A stretch of 64,000 bases of DNA from Variovorax paradoxus NBRC 15149 (GTDB lineage Bacteria > Pseudomonadota > Gammaproteobacteria > Burkholderiales > Burkholderiaceae_C): positions 1,054,001 to 1,118,000 of the forward strand of contig NZ_BCUT01000002.1 of NCBI RefSeq assembly GCF_001591365.1. Direction: 5' to 3'. Every line of letters begins with the position of its first letter. Position 1 is the first letter of the stretch. The translations under genes and the position numbers were made by a program. Of this stretch, positions 42,493 to 51,560 are shown piece after piece. The notes under the pieces are model-generated. The model was given only the letters and a program-made list of their open reading frames with translations. It was not told the DNA's origin and did no database searches.

Positions 42493-44070
42493 TCAGGGCG
42501 TGCTTTCAGGCCGCGGCACGCCCAGCTTGCGCAGCGTCCGGTGGAAGTTGCTGCGGTCGATGCCGGCCTCGCGCGCCGCATTGGCCACGTGCCCGCGGTG
42601 CCGCGCCAGCGCATCGGCGAGCCAGGCGCGCTGGAAGGCCTCGGTGGCTTCGCGCAGCGTGGCGCCGCCACTGGCAACGCCCGCGTGCTGGCCTGCCGGC
42701 GCCGGTGCAGGTGGCGCAGGCGACGCTGCCGGACCGCCGGCCGCCGCAGCCTCCAGCGCCAGGTGATGCGGCTCGATCGCCGTCCAGCGCGCGCCGCGGC
42801 GCTGCTCCCTGAAGGCGCGCAGCGACGCGCGGCTGATCACATGCTCGAGCTCGCGCACGTTGCCGGGCCAGCCGTGCGCGAGCAGGGCGGCCTTGGCGGC
42901 CGGCGACAGCCGCAGGTTGCGCGCGCCCAGGCGATGCTGGTTCTCTTCAAGGAAGCCGCCCGCAAGCGCCACCACGTCGCGGCCGCGCTCGCGCAGCGGC
43001 GGCACGACCAGCGGATAGACCGAGAGCCGGTGGTAGAGATCGGCCCGGAAGCGACCCTGCGCGATGGCCGCGGGCAGGTCGCGGTTGGTGGCCGCGATCA
43101 CGCGCACGTCGACCTTCAGCGTGCGGTCGCTGCCGGGCCGCTGCAGCTCGCCGCTCTGCAGCACGCGCAGCAGCTTGGCCTGCACCGTCAGCGGCAGCTC
43201 GCCCACCTCGTCGAGAAAGAGCGTGCCGCCATCGGCGATCTCGAACTTGCCGTTGCGGTCCTGCACCGCGCCGGTGAAGGCGCCGCGCTTGTGGCCGAAG
43301 AGCTCGCTGTCGGCCAGCGTCTCGGGCAGCGCCGCGCAGTTCACCTGCACCAGCGGCTGGTCGCTGCGGCGCGAGCGCGCATGCAGGCGCTGCGCCACCA
43401 GGTCCTTGCCCACCCCGGTCTCGCCGAGCAGCAGCACCGTGAGGTCGGACACCGCGACCGTGTCGATCTCGCTGCACAGCTGCTTCATTGCCGGGCTGCT
43501 GCCAAGGAGCTCGCGCGTGGCGCCGCGGCCCGAGCGCAGGGCCTGGGCCACGGCCTGCTCGCGCATCGCGCGCGCTTCCATTTCCTGGATCGTGTGGGCG
43601 GCCTCGATGCCGGTTTCGACCAGCGCCACCAGCGCGTCGAGCTGCGCCGGGCCCACGGTCTCGAAGGTGCCGGCGTCGAGCGCGTCCAGCGTCAGGAGGC
43701 CCCAGGTGGCGCCGCGCAGGCGCAGCGGCGCGCCCATGCAGTCGTGCACGGGCAGGATGCCCGGCTGGCCCGCGACCAGGCCGTCGTACGGGTCGGGCAG
43801 GCCGCAGTCGTGCGCGAAGCGCAGTCCCCGCTCGCTCTCGAGCAGGCGGGCAAAGCGCGGGTGCGAGGCCACGGGGAACTGCCGCCCCAGGGTTTCGTCG
43901 CTCAGGCCGTCCACGGCCAGCGGCCGCAGCACGTCGCCGTCGAGCCGCAGCAGCGCGGCGGCATCGCATCGCACGAGGCCGCGCGCAGCGGCAAGGAGCG
44001 AGCGGTAGCGCTGCGCCTCCGTGGCCGCAGCCGCTTCGCTTGTGGTCGAACTGACACTGTTTGTGGTCAT
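42493..44070 (-). CDS. norR: Nitric-oxide-responsive sigma-54 activator NorR
   Basis: A 525-residue activator that senses NO through a GAF-domain iron. The GAF domain covers about 25-180, and a central AAA+ domain covers about 200-430. It has Walker A GETGVGKD, the sigma-54-contacting GAFTGA loop in KRGAFTGAVQ, Walker B GTLFLDEVGEL, and a Fis-type helix-turn-helix at the end (GHVANAAREAGIDRSNFHRT). It is divergent from hmp across 138 bases. Two GT-N7-AC words (44045-44055 and 44066-44076), 21 bp apart, fit NorR sites inside its own first codons. The divergent pair is the usual arrangement for NO control. Confidence 0.92.
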   Translation of the reverse strand: MTTNSVSSTTSEAAAATEAQRYRSLLAAARGLVRCDAAALLRLDGDVLRPLAVDGLSDETLGRQFPVASHPRFARLLESERGLRFAHDCGLPDPYDGLVAGQPGILPVHDCMGAPLRLRGATWGLLTLDALDAGTFETVGPAQLDALVALVETGIEAAHTIQEMEARAMREQAVAQALRSGRGATRELLGSSPAMKQLCSEIDTVAVSDLTVLLLGETGVGKDLVAQRLHARSRRSDQPLVQVNCAALPETLADSELFGHKRGAFTGAVQDRNGKFEIADGGTLFLDEVGELPLTVQAKLLRVLQSGELQRPGSDRTLKVDVRVIAATNRDLPAAIAQGRFRADLYHRLSVYPLVVPPLRERGRDVVALAGGFLEENQHRLGARNLRLSPAAKAALLAHGWPGNVRELEHVISRASLRAFREQRRGARWTAIEPHHLALEAAAAGGPAASPAPPAPAPAGQHAGVASGGATLREATEAFQRAWLADALARHRGHVANAAREAGIDRSNFHRTLRKLGVPRPESTP

Positions 44071-44208
44071 AAATACAACATGGATCCTGTTGCGAATTTG
44101 ACCACGCATCGCAAATCCCCAGTGGCGGCGGGCACTTGCGAGGGGCCAGGAGCTGGCACGGATCGTGAGAAGGAAAAGCATCCCAACTGCCGACCCCGAA
44201 AGCCACAG

Positions 44209-45393
44209 ATGACCCCGCAAAACATCGCCATCGTCAAAGCCACCGTTCCCGCGCTCCAGGCGCACGGAGAGGCCATCACCAGCCACTTCTACCGGATCAT
44301 GTTCGAGAGCCATCCGGAGGTGAAGGCCTTCTTCAACGAGGCGCACCAGGCTGCCGGCAGCCAGGCCCGCGCACTGGCGGGCGCGGTGCTGGCCTATGCC
44401 ACGCACATCGACCGGCTCGAAGAGATTGCCGGCGCGCTGCCGCGCATCATCCAGAAGCACGCCGCGCTTGGCGTGCTGCCCGAGCACTACCCGATCGTCG
44501 GCGGCTGCCTGCTGCAGGCCATCAAGGACGTGCTCGGCGAGGCCGCGACCGACGAGATCATCGCGGCCTGGGGCGAGGCCTACCAATCGCTCGCGGCGCT
44601 GCTGATCGCAGCGGAGGAAGAGGTCTACCGCGCCAACGCCGCGCAGACCGGCGGCTGGCGCGGCGAGCGCGAGTTCCGCGTGGCGCGGCGCGAGCAGGAG
44701 AGCGACGTCATCACCTCCTTCTACCTGGAGCCGACCGACGGCGGCCCGCTGCTCGCGTTCTCGCCCGGCCAGTACCTCACGCTGGTGCTGAACATCGACG
44801 GCGAGCCGCTGCGGCGCAACTATTCGCTGTCCGATGCGCCGGGCAAGCCCTTCTACCGCATCAGCGTCAAGCAGGAAGAGGGCGGCCGCGCCTCCAACTG
44901 GCTGCACGAGAAGGCCGGGGTCGGCACCGTCTTGCGTGTGCAGGCGCCTTGCGGCGACTTCGTGCTGCAGCCCGCGGGCGAGCGCGTGCGGCCGCTGGTG
45001 CTGGTGACGGGCGGCGTGGGCATCACGCCGGCCATGAGCATGCTCGAGTCGGTGGCGCACACCGGCCGGCCGGTGCACTTCATCCACGCCGCGCGGCATG
45101 GCGGCGCCCATGCGTTCCGCTCGCGCGTCGATGCGCTGGCCGCCCGGCATGCCAACGTGAAGCCGCTCTACGTCTACGACGCGCCGCGCGAATCCGACCG
45201 GCCGCATGCGACCGGCTTCGTCACGCGCGAGCTGCTCGCGCAGCAACTGCCGGCCGACCGCGACGTCGACCTCTACTTCCTCGGCCCCAAGCCCTTCATG
45301 AAGGCGGTGTATGCGAGCGGCCTGGCGCTGGGCGTGCCCAAGCAGCAGCTGCGCTACGAGTTCTTCGGTCCGCTGGAGGCGCTGGAGGCATGA
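44209..45393 (+). CDS. hmp: Flavohemoprotein nitric oxide dioxygenase
   Basis: A 394-residue cytosolic enzyme turning NO and oxygen into nitrate with NAD(P)H. The globin domain (1-138) has the heme-linked His in IIQKHAALGV. The FAD domain follows, with RRNYSLSDAP, and then the NAD domain with LVTGGVGITPAMSML. It ends in FFGPLEALE, the usual Hmp tail. It is divergent from norR, so it is probably NO-induced through NorR and sigma-54. The -24/-12 elements are imperfect by eye (TGGCACG at 44155, no clean TTGC at -12). Confidence 0.93.
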   Translation: MTPQNIAIVKATVPALQAHGEAITSHFYRIMFESHPEVKAFFNEAHQAAGSQARALAGAVLAYATHIDRLEEIAGALPRIIQKHAALGVLPEHYPIVGGCLLQAIKDVLGEAATDEIIAAWGEAYQSLAALLIAAEEEVYRANAAQTGGWRGEREFRVARREQESDVITSFYLEPTDGGPLLAFSPGQYLTLVLNIDGEPLRRNYSLSDAPGKPFYRISVKQEEGGRASNWLHEKAGVGTVLRVQAPCGDFVLQPAGERVRPLVLVTGGVGITPAMSMLESVAHTGRPVHFIHAARHGGAHAFRSRVDALAARHANVKPLYVYDAPRESDRPHATGFVTRELLAQQLPADRDVDLYFLGPKPFMKAVYASGLALGVPKQQLRYEFFGPLEALEA

Positions 45394-45468
45394 GGCGGGC
45401 TACCCTGTTGGGTCGACGCTCCGGCCTCGCGGGTATAGGATGAAAGCGCACTCACGAGGAGATCCCAA

Positions 45469-45753
45469 ATGCCCGACCTGAACGCGCCCGAGAGCAGCAG
45501 CAACAGCCGCGCCGTCGAACGCGCACTGGACGAAAGCAAGCAGGTGAAGAAAACGGTGGAAGAAGCCGCCGACGAGCTCGCCGTCGTTCACGTGGTGCTG
45601 GACAAGGGCGTCTCCGAGGACGCGCGCACCGACGACCTCGACCGCGCGATCGAACAGACCGACCAGATCGAGAAGAAGCTGTCGAAGTCGGTCGATCTGC
45701 TGGAGAAGGTCGCCGAGGCGCTGGAGACCGAAAGCCACAAGAAGGCTTCCTGA
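45469..45753 (+). CDS. Small coiled-coil protein, unknown family
   Basis: A 94-residue, very acidic and lysine-rich helical protein without hydrophobic segments. Heptad-like patterning is seen in KKTVEEAADELAVVHVVL and QIEKKLSKSVDLLEKVAEAL. An AGGAG site lies before the ATG, and the codon use matches its neighbours. It starts the small stress-type group on the plus strand and precedes the single-domain response regulator by 153 bases. No function is recognised. Confidence 0.65.
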   Translation: MPDLNAPESSSNSRAVERALDESKQVKKTVEEAADELAVVHVVLDKGVSEDARTDDLDRAIEQTDQIEKKLSKSVDLLEKVAEALETESHKKAS

Positions 45754-45906
45754 GAAGGCCCCTGCGCCTTTCGCCGCGCGCTGCCTCGGCGCTGTCCCCA
45801 AGTCGAGCGGCCTGCCTACAAGGATGATGCAACCCCAGCCGTAAAAAGAATCGATTGGTGGTTGCGTCCCGTTGCCCAAGCGCCTCCAGACGCCGAAAGC
45901 GTATGC

Positions 45907-46278
45907 ATGCCGCTCACTGCAATCCTTGTCGAGGACAGCCGGACGATCCGGGACAACCTGATTCCCGCATTGGAAGAGCTGGCCGGCGTTCACGTGGTGG
46001 CCACCGCCGAGACGGCGCAGGCCGCCATCGATGCGCTCGCGCTGCAAGCTTCCTGGCAACTGGCCATCGTCGATCTCTTCCTGAAGGAGGGCTCGGGGCT
46101 GACGGTGGTGCGCGCCTGCCAGGGCCGCGCGAGGGACAGGCACCTGGTCGTCCTGACGAACTACCCGACCCCCGAGATGCGCCGCCGCTGCCTGGCGCTC
46201 GGCGCCGATGCGGTGTTCGACAAGTCCACCGAGCTCGACGCCTTTTTCGAGCACTGCCTGGGCTACCAGGCCCCCTGA
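45907..46278 (+). CDS. Single-domain response regulator
   Basis: A 123-residue receiver domain. The acidic pocket is ILVEDSRT, the phosphorylatable Asp is in LAIVDLFLKEGSG, the Thr is in VVLTNYP, and the switch Lys is in VFDKSTE. No output domain follows. The ATG at 45907 was preferred over the 45-base longer in-frame start. It may act by protein contact or be part of a phosphorelay. Neighbours do not reveal a kinase. Confidence 0.82.
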   Translation: MPLTAILVEDSRTIRDNLIPALEELAGVHVVATAETAQAAIDALALQASWQLAIVDLFLKEGSGLTVVRACQGRARDRHLVVLTNYPTPEMRRRCLALGADAVFDKSTELDAFFEHCLGYQAP

Positions 46279-46300
46279 GCCTGCGTGCGGACAGCCGTCC

Positions 46301-47260
46301 ATGAAGAACTCTCCCGCCAGAGGCCTGGGCCGTGCCCGCTGGGTTCCGGGCAACCGGGTCTCGCTGCTGGAGAACGGAGAGGAGTTCTTTCCGCGCGTGT
46401 TCGAGGCGGTGCGGCGCGCGCAGCGCGAGGTGATCATCGAGACCTTCATCCTGTATGAAGACAAGGTCGGCACGCAACTGCATGCCTGCCTGTGCGAGGC
46501 GGCCAGGCGCGGCGTCCGGGTCGACCTGCTGGTCGACGGCTTCGGTTCACCGGATCTCTCCGAGGCCTTCATCCAAGAGATGGCTGCGGCCGGCGTCCGG
46601 CTCCGGGTGTTCGATCCGGGCCACAGCATCCTGGGGCAGCGGCTGAACCTGCTGCGCCGGATGCATCGCAAGATCGTGGTGGTCGACGATGCCTGCGCCT
46701 TCGTGGGCGAGCGCCACTACCGCGTGGCCATCCGCAGCGCACGGCAGCGCGTGGTCATCGCCAACGCCTACTTCTTTCCCGGCTACCGCCTCATCCAGGA
46801 CATGCGCAACGCGGCGCGGCGCGGCGTCGACGTGCGCCTCATCCTGCAGGGCGAGCCGGACATCCCGATCGTCAGGATCGGGGCCCGCATGCTGTACCAC
46901 CACCTGCTGCTGGCCGGCGTGAGCATCTTCGAATACTGCGAACGGCCGATGCATGCCAAGGTGGCGCTCACCGACGACTGCTGGAGCACCGTGGGCTCGA
47001 GCAACCTGGACCCGCTGAGCCTGGCGCTCAATCTCGAGGCCAACGTGGTCGTGCACGACCCGGCGTTCAATCGCGCACTGTCCGAGCGGCTCGAGCACAT
47101 GAACCGCAACTGCAAGCGGATCGGGGCCGCGGACCTGGACAAGTGGAGCAGCTGGCGGCTGGTGCGCAGCTTCGTCGTCTTTCACCTGCTGAGGTGGTAT
47201 CCCTCATGGATCGCATGGCTGCCGCGCCATGCGCCCCGCGTGACCCCGCTGGGCCGCTGA
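46301..47260 (+). CDS. clsB: Cardiolipin synthase B-like phospholipase D, internally deleted
   Basis: A 319-residue protein. E. coli ClsB is about 413. Both HKD motifs remain: MHRKIVVVDDA (first) and MHAKVALTDDCWSTVGSSN (second). Between them the family normally has some 90 more residues. Here FVG of the first half is followed at once by ERHYRVAIRSARQ, which matches the segment just before IANAYFFPG in ClsB. A clean in-frame deletion near 46703-46710 explains this. Whether the product still folds is doubtful. Its normal role is to make cardiolipin from phosphatidylglycerol or phosphatidylethanolamine in the inner membrane. Confidence 0.85.
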   Translation: MKNSPARGLGRARWVPGNRVSLLENGEEFFPRVFEAVRRAQREVIIETFILYEDKVGTQLHACLCEAARRGVRVDLLVDGFGSPDLSEAFIQEMAAAGVRLRVFDPGHSILGQRLNLLRRMHRKIVVVDDACAFVGERHYRVAIRSARQRVVIANAYFFPGYRLIQDMRNAARRGVDVRLILQGEPDIPIVRIGARMLYHHLLLAGVSIFEYCERPMHAKVALTDDCWSTVGSSNLDPLSLALNLEANVVVHDPAFNRALSERLEHMNRNCKRIGAADLDKWSSWRLVRSFVVFHLLRWYPSWIAWLPRHAPRVTPLGR

Positions 47261-47269
47261 GCGCTGCGT

Positions 47270-48652
47270 TCACTGATGCCCGGCCTGTGCCACCCACACC
47301 GTCTTGATGTTCACGAACTCCTTGATGCCATAGCCCGACAGCTCGCGGCCGTAGCCGCTGTCCTTCACGCCGCCGAAGGGCAGCCGCGGATCGGAGCGGA
47401 CGGCCTCGTTGACGAACACGCAGCCCGCCTCGATCGACTCGGCCGCGATGCGCTCGGCGCGGGCCAGGTCGCGCGTGATCACGGCGGCGCCCAGGCCGAA
47501 CGACGAGTCGTTGGCGACGGCGATGGCCTCTTGCTCGCCCCGCACCGGAATGACCGCGGCCACGGGGCCGAACAGCTCTTCGTCGTATGCGGGCATGCCC
47601 TTGGCGACGTCGGTCAGCACGGTCGGCGGGTAGTAGGCGCCCGGGCCTTCGGGAACCTGCCCGCCGAGCAGGCAGCGCGCGCCGCGCTGAACGCTCTGCT
47701 CGACCTGCCGGTGCAGGGCGTCGCGCAGGTCGTGCCGGGCGAGCGGACCGATTTCCGTCGCCATGTCCAGCGGATCGCCTTGCCGCGCCGCCTTCATCTT
47801 CTGCACGAAGCGCTGCTCGAATTCGCGCCGCACCGGCTCGACGACGATGAAGCGCTTGGCGGCGATGCAGCTCTGGCCGCCGTTGACCAGCCGGCCCTTG
47901 GTGCACACGCTGGCGGCCAGGTCGAGGTCGGCGTCCTCCAGCACCAGGTAGGGATCGCTGCCGCCGAGTTCGAGCACCGTCTTCTTCAGCATCTCGCCGG
48001 CCTTGCGCGCCACCGCGCTTCCGGCCGGGCCGCTGCCGGTCAGCGTGACCGCGCGCACCAGCGGATGCCCGATGGCCGCATCGACCTGCGCATTGCCGAT
48101 CAGCAGCGTGCGGAACAGGTGCTCGGGCATGCCGGCCTCGCGCAGGATCTGCTCGATCGCGAGCGCGCAGCCCGGCACGTTCGACGCATGCTTGAGCACC
48201 GCCGCATTGCCGGCCATCAGCGCGGGCGCGGCGAACCGGAACACCTGCCAGAACGGGAAGTTCCAGGGCATCACGGCCAGCACCACGCCCAGCGGATTGA
48301 AGGTGACGAAACTCGTGCGCGCCTCGGTATCGGCCGGCTCGCGCGCCAGCAGCCGCGCGGCGTTGTCGGCGAAGAATTCGCAGCACGCCGCGCACTTCTG
48401 CGCCTCGGCAATGCCGTCGCGCAGCGGCTTGCCCATTTCGCGCGCCATCAGCCGGCCCCAGGTGTCGGACTTCGCGCGCAGGATCTTCGCCGCCTCGCGC
48501 AGGTGCTGTGCACGCTGCTCGAACGAGGTGCCGCGCCAGGCCAGGAATGCCTCGTGCGTCTTGCCGATGATGTCGTCGACCGCGGCACGCGGCATTTCCG
48601 CATGGGCCTCGAGCTTCTCGCCGGTCGCGGGGTTGATGGATTCGATGGTCAT
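47270..48652 (-). CDS. NAD(P)-dependent aldehyde dehydrogenase (succinate-semialdehyde type)
   Basis: A 460-residue enzyme of the ALDH superfamily. The catalytic Cys is in NGGQSCIAAKRF and the general-base Glu is in VLELGGSDP. The cofactor fold includes MPWNFPFWQVFRF and LTGSGPAGSAVARKAG. The FFADNAA region and overall length match Sad-like succinate-semialdehyde dehydrogenases. It is convergent with clsB and lies downstream of the DUF6496 gene. Its substrate is inferred. Confidence 0.85.
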   Translation of the reverse strand: MTIESINPATGEKLEAHAEMPRAAVDDIIGKTHEAFLAWRGTSFEQRAQHLREAAKILRAKSDTWGRLMAREMGKPLRDGIAEAQKCAACCEFFADNAARLLAREPADTEARTSFVTFNPLGVVLAVMPWNFPFWQVFRFAAPALMAGNAAVLKHASNVPGCALAIEQILREAGMPEHLFRTLLIGNAQVDAAIGHPLVRAVTLTGSGPAGSAVARKAGEMLKKTVLELGGSDPYLVLEDADLDLAASVCTKGRLVNGGQSCIAAKRFIVVEPVRREFEQRFVQKMKAARQGDPLDMATEIGPLARHDLRDALHRQVEQSVQRGARCLLGGQVPEGPGAYYPPTVLTDVAKGMPAYDEELFGPVAAVIPVRGEQEAIAVANDSSFGLGAAVITRDLARAERIAAESIEAGCVFVNEAVRSDPRLPFGGVKDSGYGRELSGYGIKEFVNIKTVWVAQAGHQ

Positions 48653-48666
48653 CTTGCTGCCTGCCG

Positions 48667-49173
48667 TCACTTGCCGGCCTTGTGCGCGGCCCGCGTGCGC
48701 GCAGCCTTGCGGGCGGCATGCGAACGCTCGGCGGGACTCTTGGTGCGGGCCGCCTTGCGCGCCGCTGCCGAGCGCTCTGCCGCGGTGCGCTCCTTGGACG
48801 CCGCCTTGGCATGCCGGGCCAGCGCCGGCCTGGACGCCGCGGCCTGGCTTTCGTGCTGCAGGGCGCCGATGGTCGCGCGCGAGCGCTTGCGCGACACCTT
48901 GGCAGCCGGCTTGTCGCCGGCCTCGAGCGCGTGCTGTGCGCTGCGCCGCGTCTTCTCGGAGACCGTGCCCTTCTTGGGCACGGGCAGGTCGACGCCGGCG
49001 CGGCGCGCCTTCGACAAGCCGATTGCAATGGCCTGCTCGGGCGAACGCGCCCCGTGGCGGCCTTCGCGGATGTGCTCGATTTCCTCGCGCACGAATTCGC
49101 CGGCCTGCGTGGTCGGCGCCTTGCCTTCGCGCTTGTCGCGCTCGGCGCGTTCGATGGTTTTCTTCTCGGGCAT
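48667..49173 (-). CDS. DUF6496 basic protein with a histone-H1-like tail
   Basis: A 168-residue protein. The first 100 residues carry the DUF6496 pattern, VREEIEHIREGRHGARSPEQ and AIAIGLSKARRAG. The rest is a lysine/alanine/arginine-rich tail with repeats such as AERSAAARKAARTKSPAERS, giving a strong positive charge. It may bind nucleic acid. It is on the same strand as the aldehyde dehydrogenase with a 14-base gap. The start at 49173 has a GGGAGATCC site. Confidence 0.8.
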   Translation of the reverse strand: MPEKKTIERAERDKREGKAPTTQAGEFVREEIEHIREGRHGARSPEQAIAIGLSKARRAGVDLPVPKKGTVSEKTRRSAQHALEAGDKPAAKVSRKRSRATIGALQHESQAAASRPALARHAKAASKERTAAERSAAARKAARTKSPAERSHAARKAARTRAAHKAGK

Positions 49174-49404
49174 GGTGGATCTCCCGCAGTTGAAATTTCA
49201 CTCTAGGCCGCTCGCGTGCAGTGGGTGTAGGGCGCCGCGACCTCGTCGATGTAGGCCTTCGACGATGCAGGCGATCACGCGCGTGGGGCGCCGAGTCCTA
49301 CAGAGGGGAGGCGGCAATTTTTCGCAAAGTGTTCGCGAGGCCCCGGCGCCGGCCGCCTCGGCCGGACCCGCCGCGTGGCCTTTCAACCGAAGAGGAGATT
49401 TCTC

Positions 49405-49824
49405 ATGCACACGATCAAGGATGTGATGAGCCGGGACGTGCAAGTCATCAGTCCCGATGCGAGCATTGCCGAGGCCGCGCGCCAGATGCGCGACGGCGAC
49501 TTCGGCATGATGCCGGTCGGCGCGAACGACCGGATGATCGGCTCCATCTCGGACCGCGACATTGCCGTGCGCGCGGTGGCCGAAGGCCGCGGCGCCGACA
49601 CCAAGGTGCGCGAGGTGATGTCCGACCGGATCCGCTGGGCCTATGAGGACGAACCGGTCGAACGCGCTGTCGCGATCATGGGCGAGTACCAGATCCGCCG
49701 GCTGCCGATCGTCAGCCGCGACAAGCGCCTGGTGGGCATCGTGGCGCTGGGCGACCTTGCAGTCAGGGAAACCGAGTCCGAACCCGCGGCCGAAGCGCTG
49801 TGCGAGATCTCGGAGCCCGCCTGA
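49405..49824 (+). CDS. CBS-domain protein
   Basis: A 139-residue protein made of a tandem CBS pair (about 7-60 and 75-128), with MSRDVQVISPDASIAEAAR and the end pattern GIVALGDLAVRE. Such proteins sense adenosine nucleotides. An AGAGGAG site lies before the ATG. It is a single gene divergent from the DUF6496 gene, in the stress-type group. The target protein is unknown. Confidence 0.85.
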   Translation: MHTIKDVMSRDVQVISPDASIAEAARQMRDGDFGMMPVGANDRMIGSISDRDIAVRAVAEGRGADTKVREVMSDRIRWAYEDEPVERAVAIMGEYQIRRLPIVSRDKRLVGIVALGDLAVRETESEPAAEALCEISEPA

Positions 49825-50141
49825 GCACTGGCGCCCGCGCCGCCGTTGGCGATTTCCTACAGCGCTTCCGCATCCCTCTGACAGAAGTGGGCGATGCGGC
49901 GGCGCAGTCTGGTGTTGGATGTGGTGCGCCCCTCCGGGGCTCCGACGGTGCTCATGTGGAATCGAGCGAGCACGACGAGAACGGGGCCGGACAGGCCGGC
50001 GCAAACGCCAATGAGCGTGGCTCGTGGGCAAGGCGCATGGCATGAAAGGCGCACCACGTCCCCCTTTGAAGAGCAGCGGCCGGCTGCTGCCTTTCTTTCT
50101 CTTTCTCTCTCTTGCAAACACGGCCGAAAGGATTTCCCCCA
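49825..50141. other. Noncoding stretch between CBS and DJ-1 genes
   Basis: A 317-base gap. Chance frames run through it on both strands but none shows a family pattern or ribosome site. A polypyrimidine tract (50091-50111) precedes the DJ-1 leader. No repeat or RNA gene is seen. Confidence 0.4.
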
Positions 50142-50699
50142 ATGAGCAAGACCCAACTCGATGGCGCCAAGGTCGCCATTCTCGTGGCCGACGGCTTCGA
50201 GCAAGCCGAGATGACGGAGCCGCGCAAGGCGCTCGATGCGGCCGGCGCCGCCACCAAGATCGTCTCGCCGAAGGACAACACCGTGCGCGGCTGGAAGCAC
50301 CACAAGCCAGCCGATGAATTCAACGTCGACATACCGCTGCCGCAGGCCGCCGCGCACGAGTTCGATGCGCTCGTGCTACCTGGCGGAGTCATGAACCCCG
50401 ATGCGCTGCGCATCAACGAGGAGGCCATCGCCTTCGTGCGCGATTTCTTCAAGGCCGGCAAGCCGGTGGCCGCGATCTGCCACGGACCGTGGACGCTGAT
50501 CGAGGCCGACGCGGTGCGCGGCCGCACGATGACCTCGTGGCCCTCGCTGCGCAGCGACCTGACGAATGCCGGCGCCAAGTGGGTGGACCGCGAGGTGGTG
50601 GTCGACGGCAACCTCATCACCAGCCGCAAGCCGCAGGACCTGCCGGCCTTCGACCGCGAGATGGTCAGGCTGTTCGCGGATGCGCGGGCCCACGCCTGA
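50142..50699 (+). CDS. DJ-1/PfpI-family protein (general stress protein 18 type)
   Basis: A 185-residue cytosolic protein. The nucleophile elbow is AAICHGPW with Cys near 117. The acidic residue lies in ILVADGFEQAE. LVLPGGVMNPD completes the pattern. Relatives are intracellular proteases or glyoxalase/deglycase-like stress proteins; which activity applies is not settled. The GGATTT leader precedes ATG 50142. Confidence 0.88.
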   Translation: MSKTQLDGAKVAILVADGFEQAEMTEPRKALDAAGAATKIVSPKDNTVRGWKHHKPADEFNVDIPLPQAAAHEFDALVLPGGVMNPDALRINEEAIAFVRDFFKAGKPVAAICHGPWTLIEADAVRGRTMTSWPSLRSDLTNAGAKWVDREVVVDGNLITSRKPQDLPAFDREMVRLFADARAHA

Positions 50700-50705
50700 G
50701 ACGGC

Positions 50706-51200
50706 TCAATGCAGCGGGCGCCCGGCGGGCTCGGTGCGGCCCTGCAGCTCGGAGATTCCCTCGGCCGTGTCGTGGCAGCTGAGTTCGTTGGTCACCGCCT
50801 GCACGCCCCGCATCTGCTTCAGCTCGTGGAGCAGGTCGTCGAGCTCCCAGGTCAGGATGTGGCCCTGCAGGTGGACGCTGCCCCGGTCGACTTCCACCTC
50901 GATCGACCTCGGATGGCTCACGACCCGTCCGAGCCGTGCGCGGATGCGCTCGTGCAGTTGGGAGTCGGTCTCCGGTTCGCCGCCTCCGGTGCGATCGAGC
51001 CGGCCGGTGGCCATGTATCCCTTCAGGTGGTCGGCCGCTCTCTTGCCTGCGGATTCGGCCATGTCCGCGGCCTCATGCCCGGCCGCAATGGCCTTGTCGC
51101 GCGCGAGCGCCCGGCGCCGCCGGCCGCTCTGGTGATCGAGGTAGTACATGGCCACAGTGCCTGCAGCCACGCCGGCTGCGAAGGAAACGAAATCGCGCAT
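50706..51200 (-). CDS. BON-domain protein
   Basis: A 164-residue protein. A hydrophobic N-terminal segment (about 5-22) is followed by a basic region and one BON domain (about 85-150, with IRARLGRVVSHPRSIEVEV and VQAVTNELS). BON domains bind phospholipid or stabilise envelope proteins. It is convergent with the DJ-1 gene and divergent from the Hsp20 remnant. Probably membrane-associated. Confidence 0.8.
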   Translation of the reverse strand: MRDFVSFAAGVAAGTVAMYYLDHQSGRRRRALARDKAIAAGHEAADMAESAGKRAADHLKGYMATGRLDRTGGGEPETDSQLHERIRARLGRVVSHPRSIEVEVDRGSVHLQGHILTWELDDLLHELKQMRGVQAVTNELSCHDTAEGISELQGRTEPAGRPLH

Positions 51201-51439
51201 GGTGGTGCTCCTGTTCCTGGTGTGTGGATGGACGACTTTTCACTACTTTGCGCGGGCCGCAAGGGCCGTCTGTCGGACATCGTCGATGGATGGCAGCCGC
51301 GGCAACTGTCGTTGCGGCGCGCCCGAATTCCTTCGCACGCGGCAGGGGCTTGCCAACGTCCGAACATAGGGTCGGAGCGTCGCCGTGCCTGCGCGGAGGC
51401 GACGTGTTTCGCCACCACACTTGACGGGAGATCATCATC

Positions 51440-51560
51440 ATGAATGCCCTGACCCGCATGGAACGAATAGCGGCTTCACGCTCGGCAGCGACGTGGACGA
51501 CAAGACCGCCGTCGCCAGGCTGGAGGATGGCGTGCTGAAGATCGAGCAGGCCTTCGCATG
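51440..51560 (+). pseudogene. Hsp20-family small heat-shock protein, internally deleted remnant
   Basis: The ATG at 51440 starts MNALTRMER and then runs into a frame that stops at 51529-51531. A different frame holds GFTLGSDVDDKTAVARLEDG followed by VLKIEQAFA and a stop at 51560, which is the end of an alpha-crystallin domain. Some 85 codons of the domain are missing and the two ends are out of frame. It is a dead gene. Its final ATGA starts the next small gene. Confidence 0.65.

Noticed and set aside
44071..44208. A clean sigma-54 promoter for hmp
   Set aside because: TGGCACG occurs, but the -12 GC is absent at the right distance. Another GG-N10-GC match nearby is weak. I do not list it as a feature.
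45757..45772. AAGGC/GCCTT hairpin as terminator after the coiled-coil gene
   Set aside because: Only a 5-bp stem and two T's, too weak to support.
47276..49426. A 716-residue plus-strand reading frame opposite the aldehyde dehydrogenase
   Set aside because: It is a shadow of the dehydrogenase and DUF6496 genes and has no recognisable domain.
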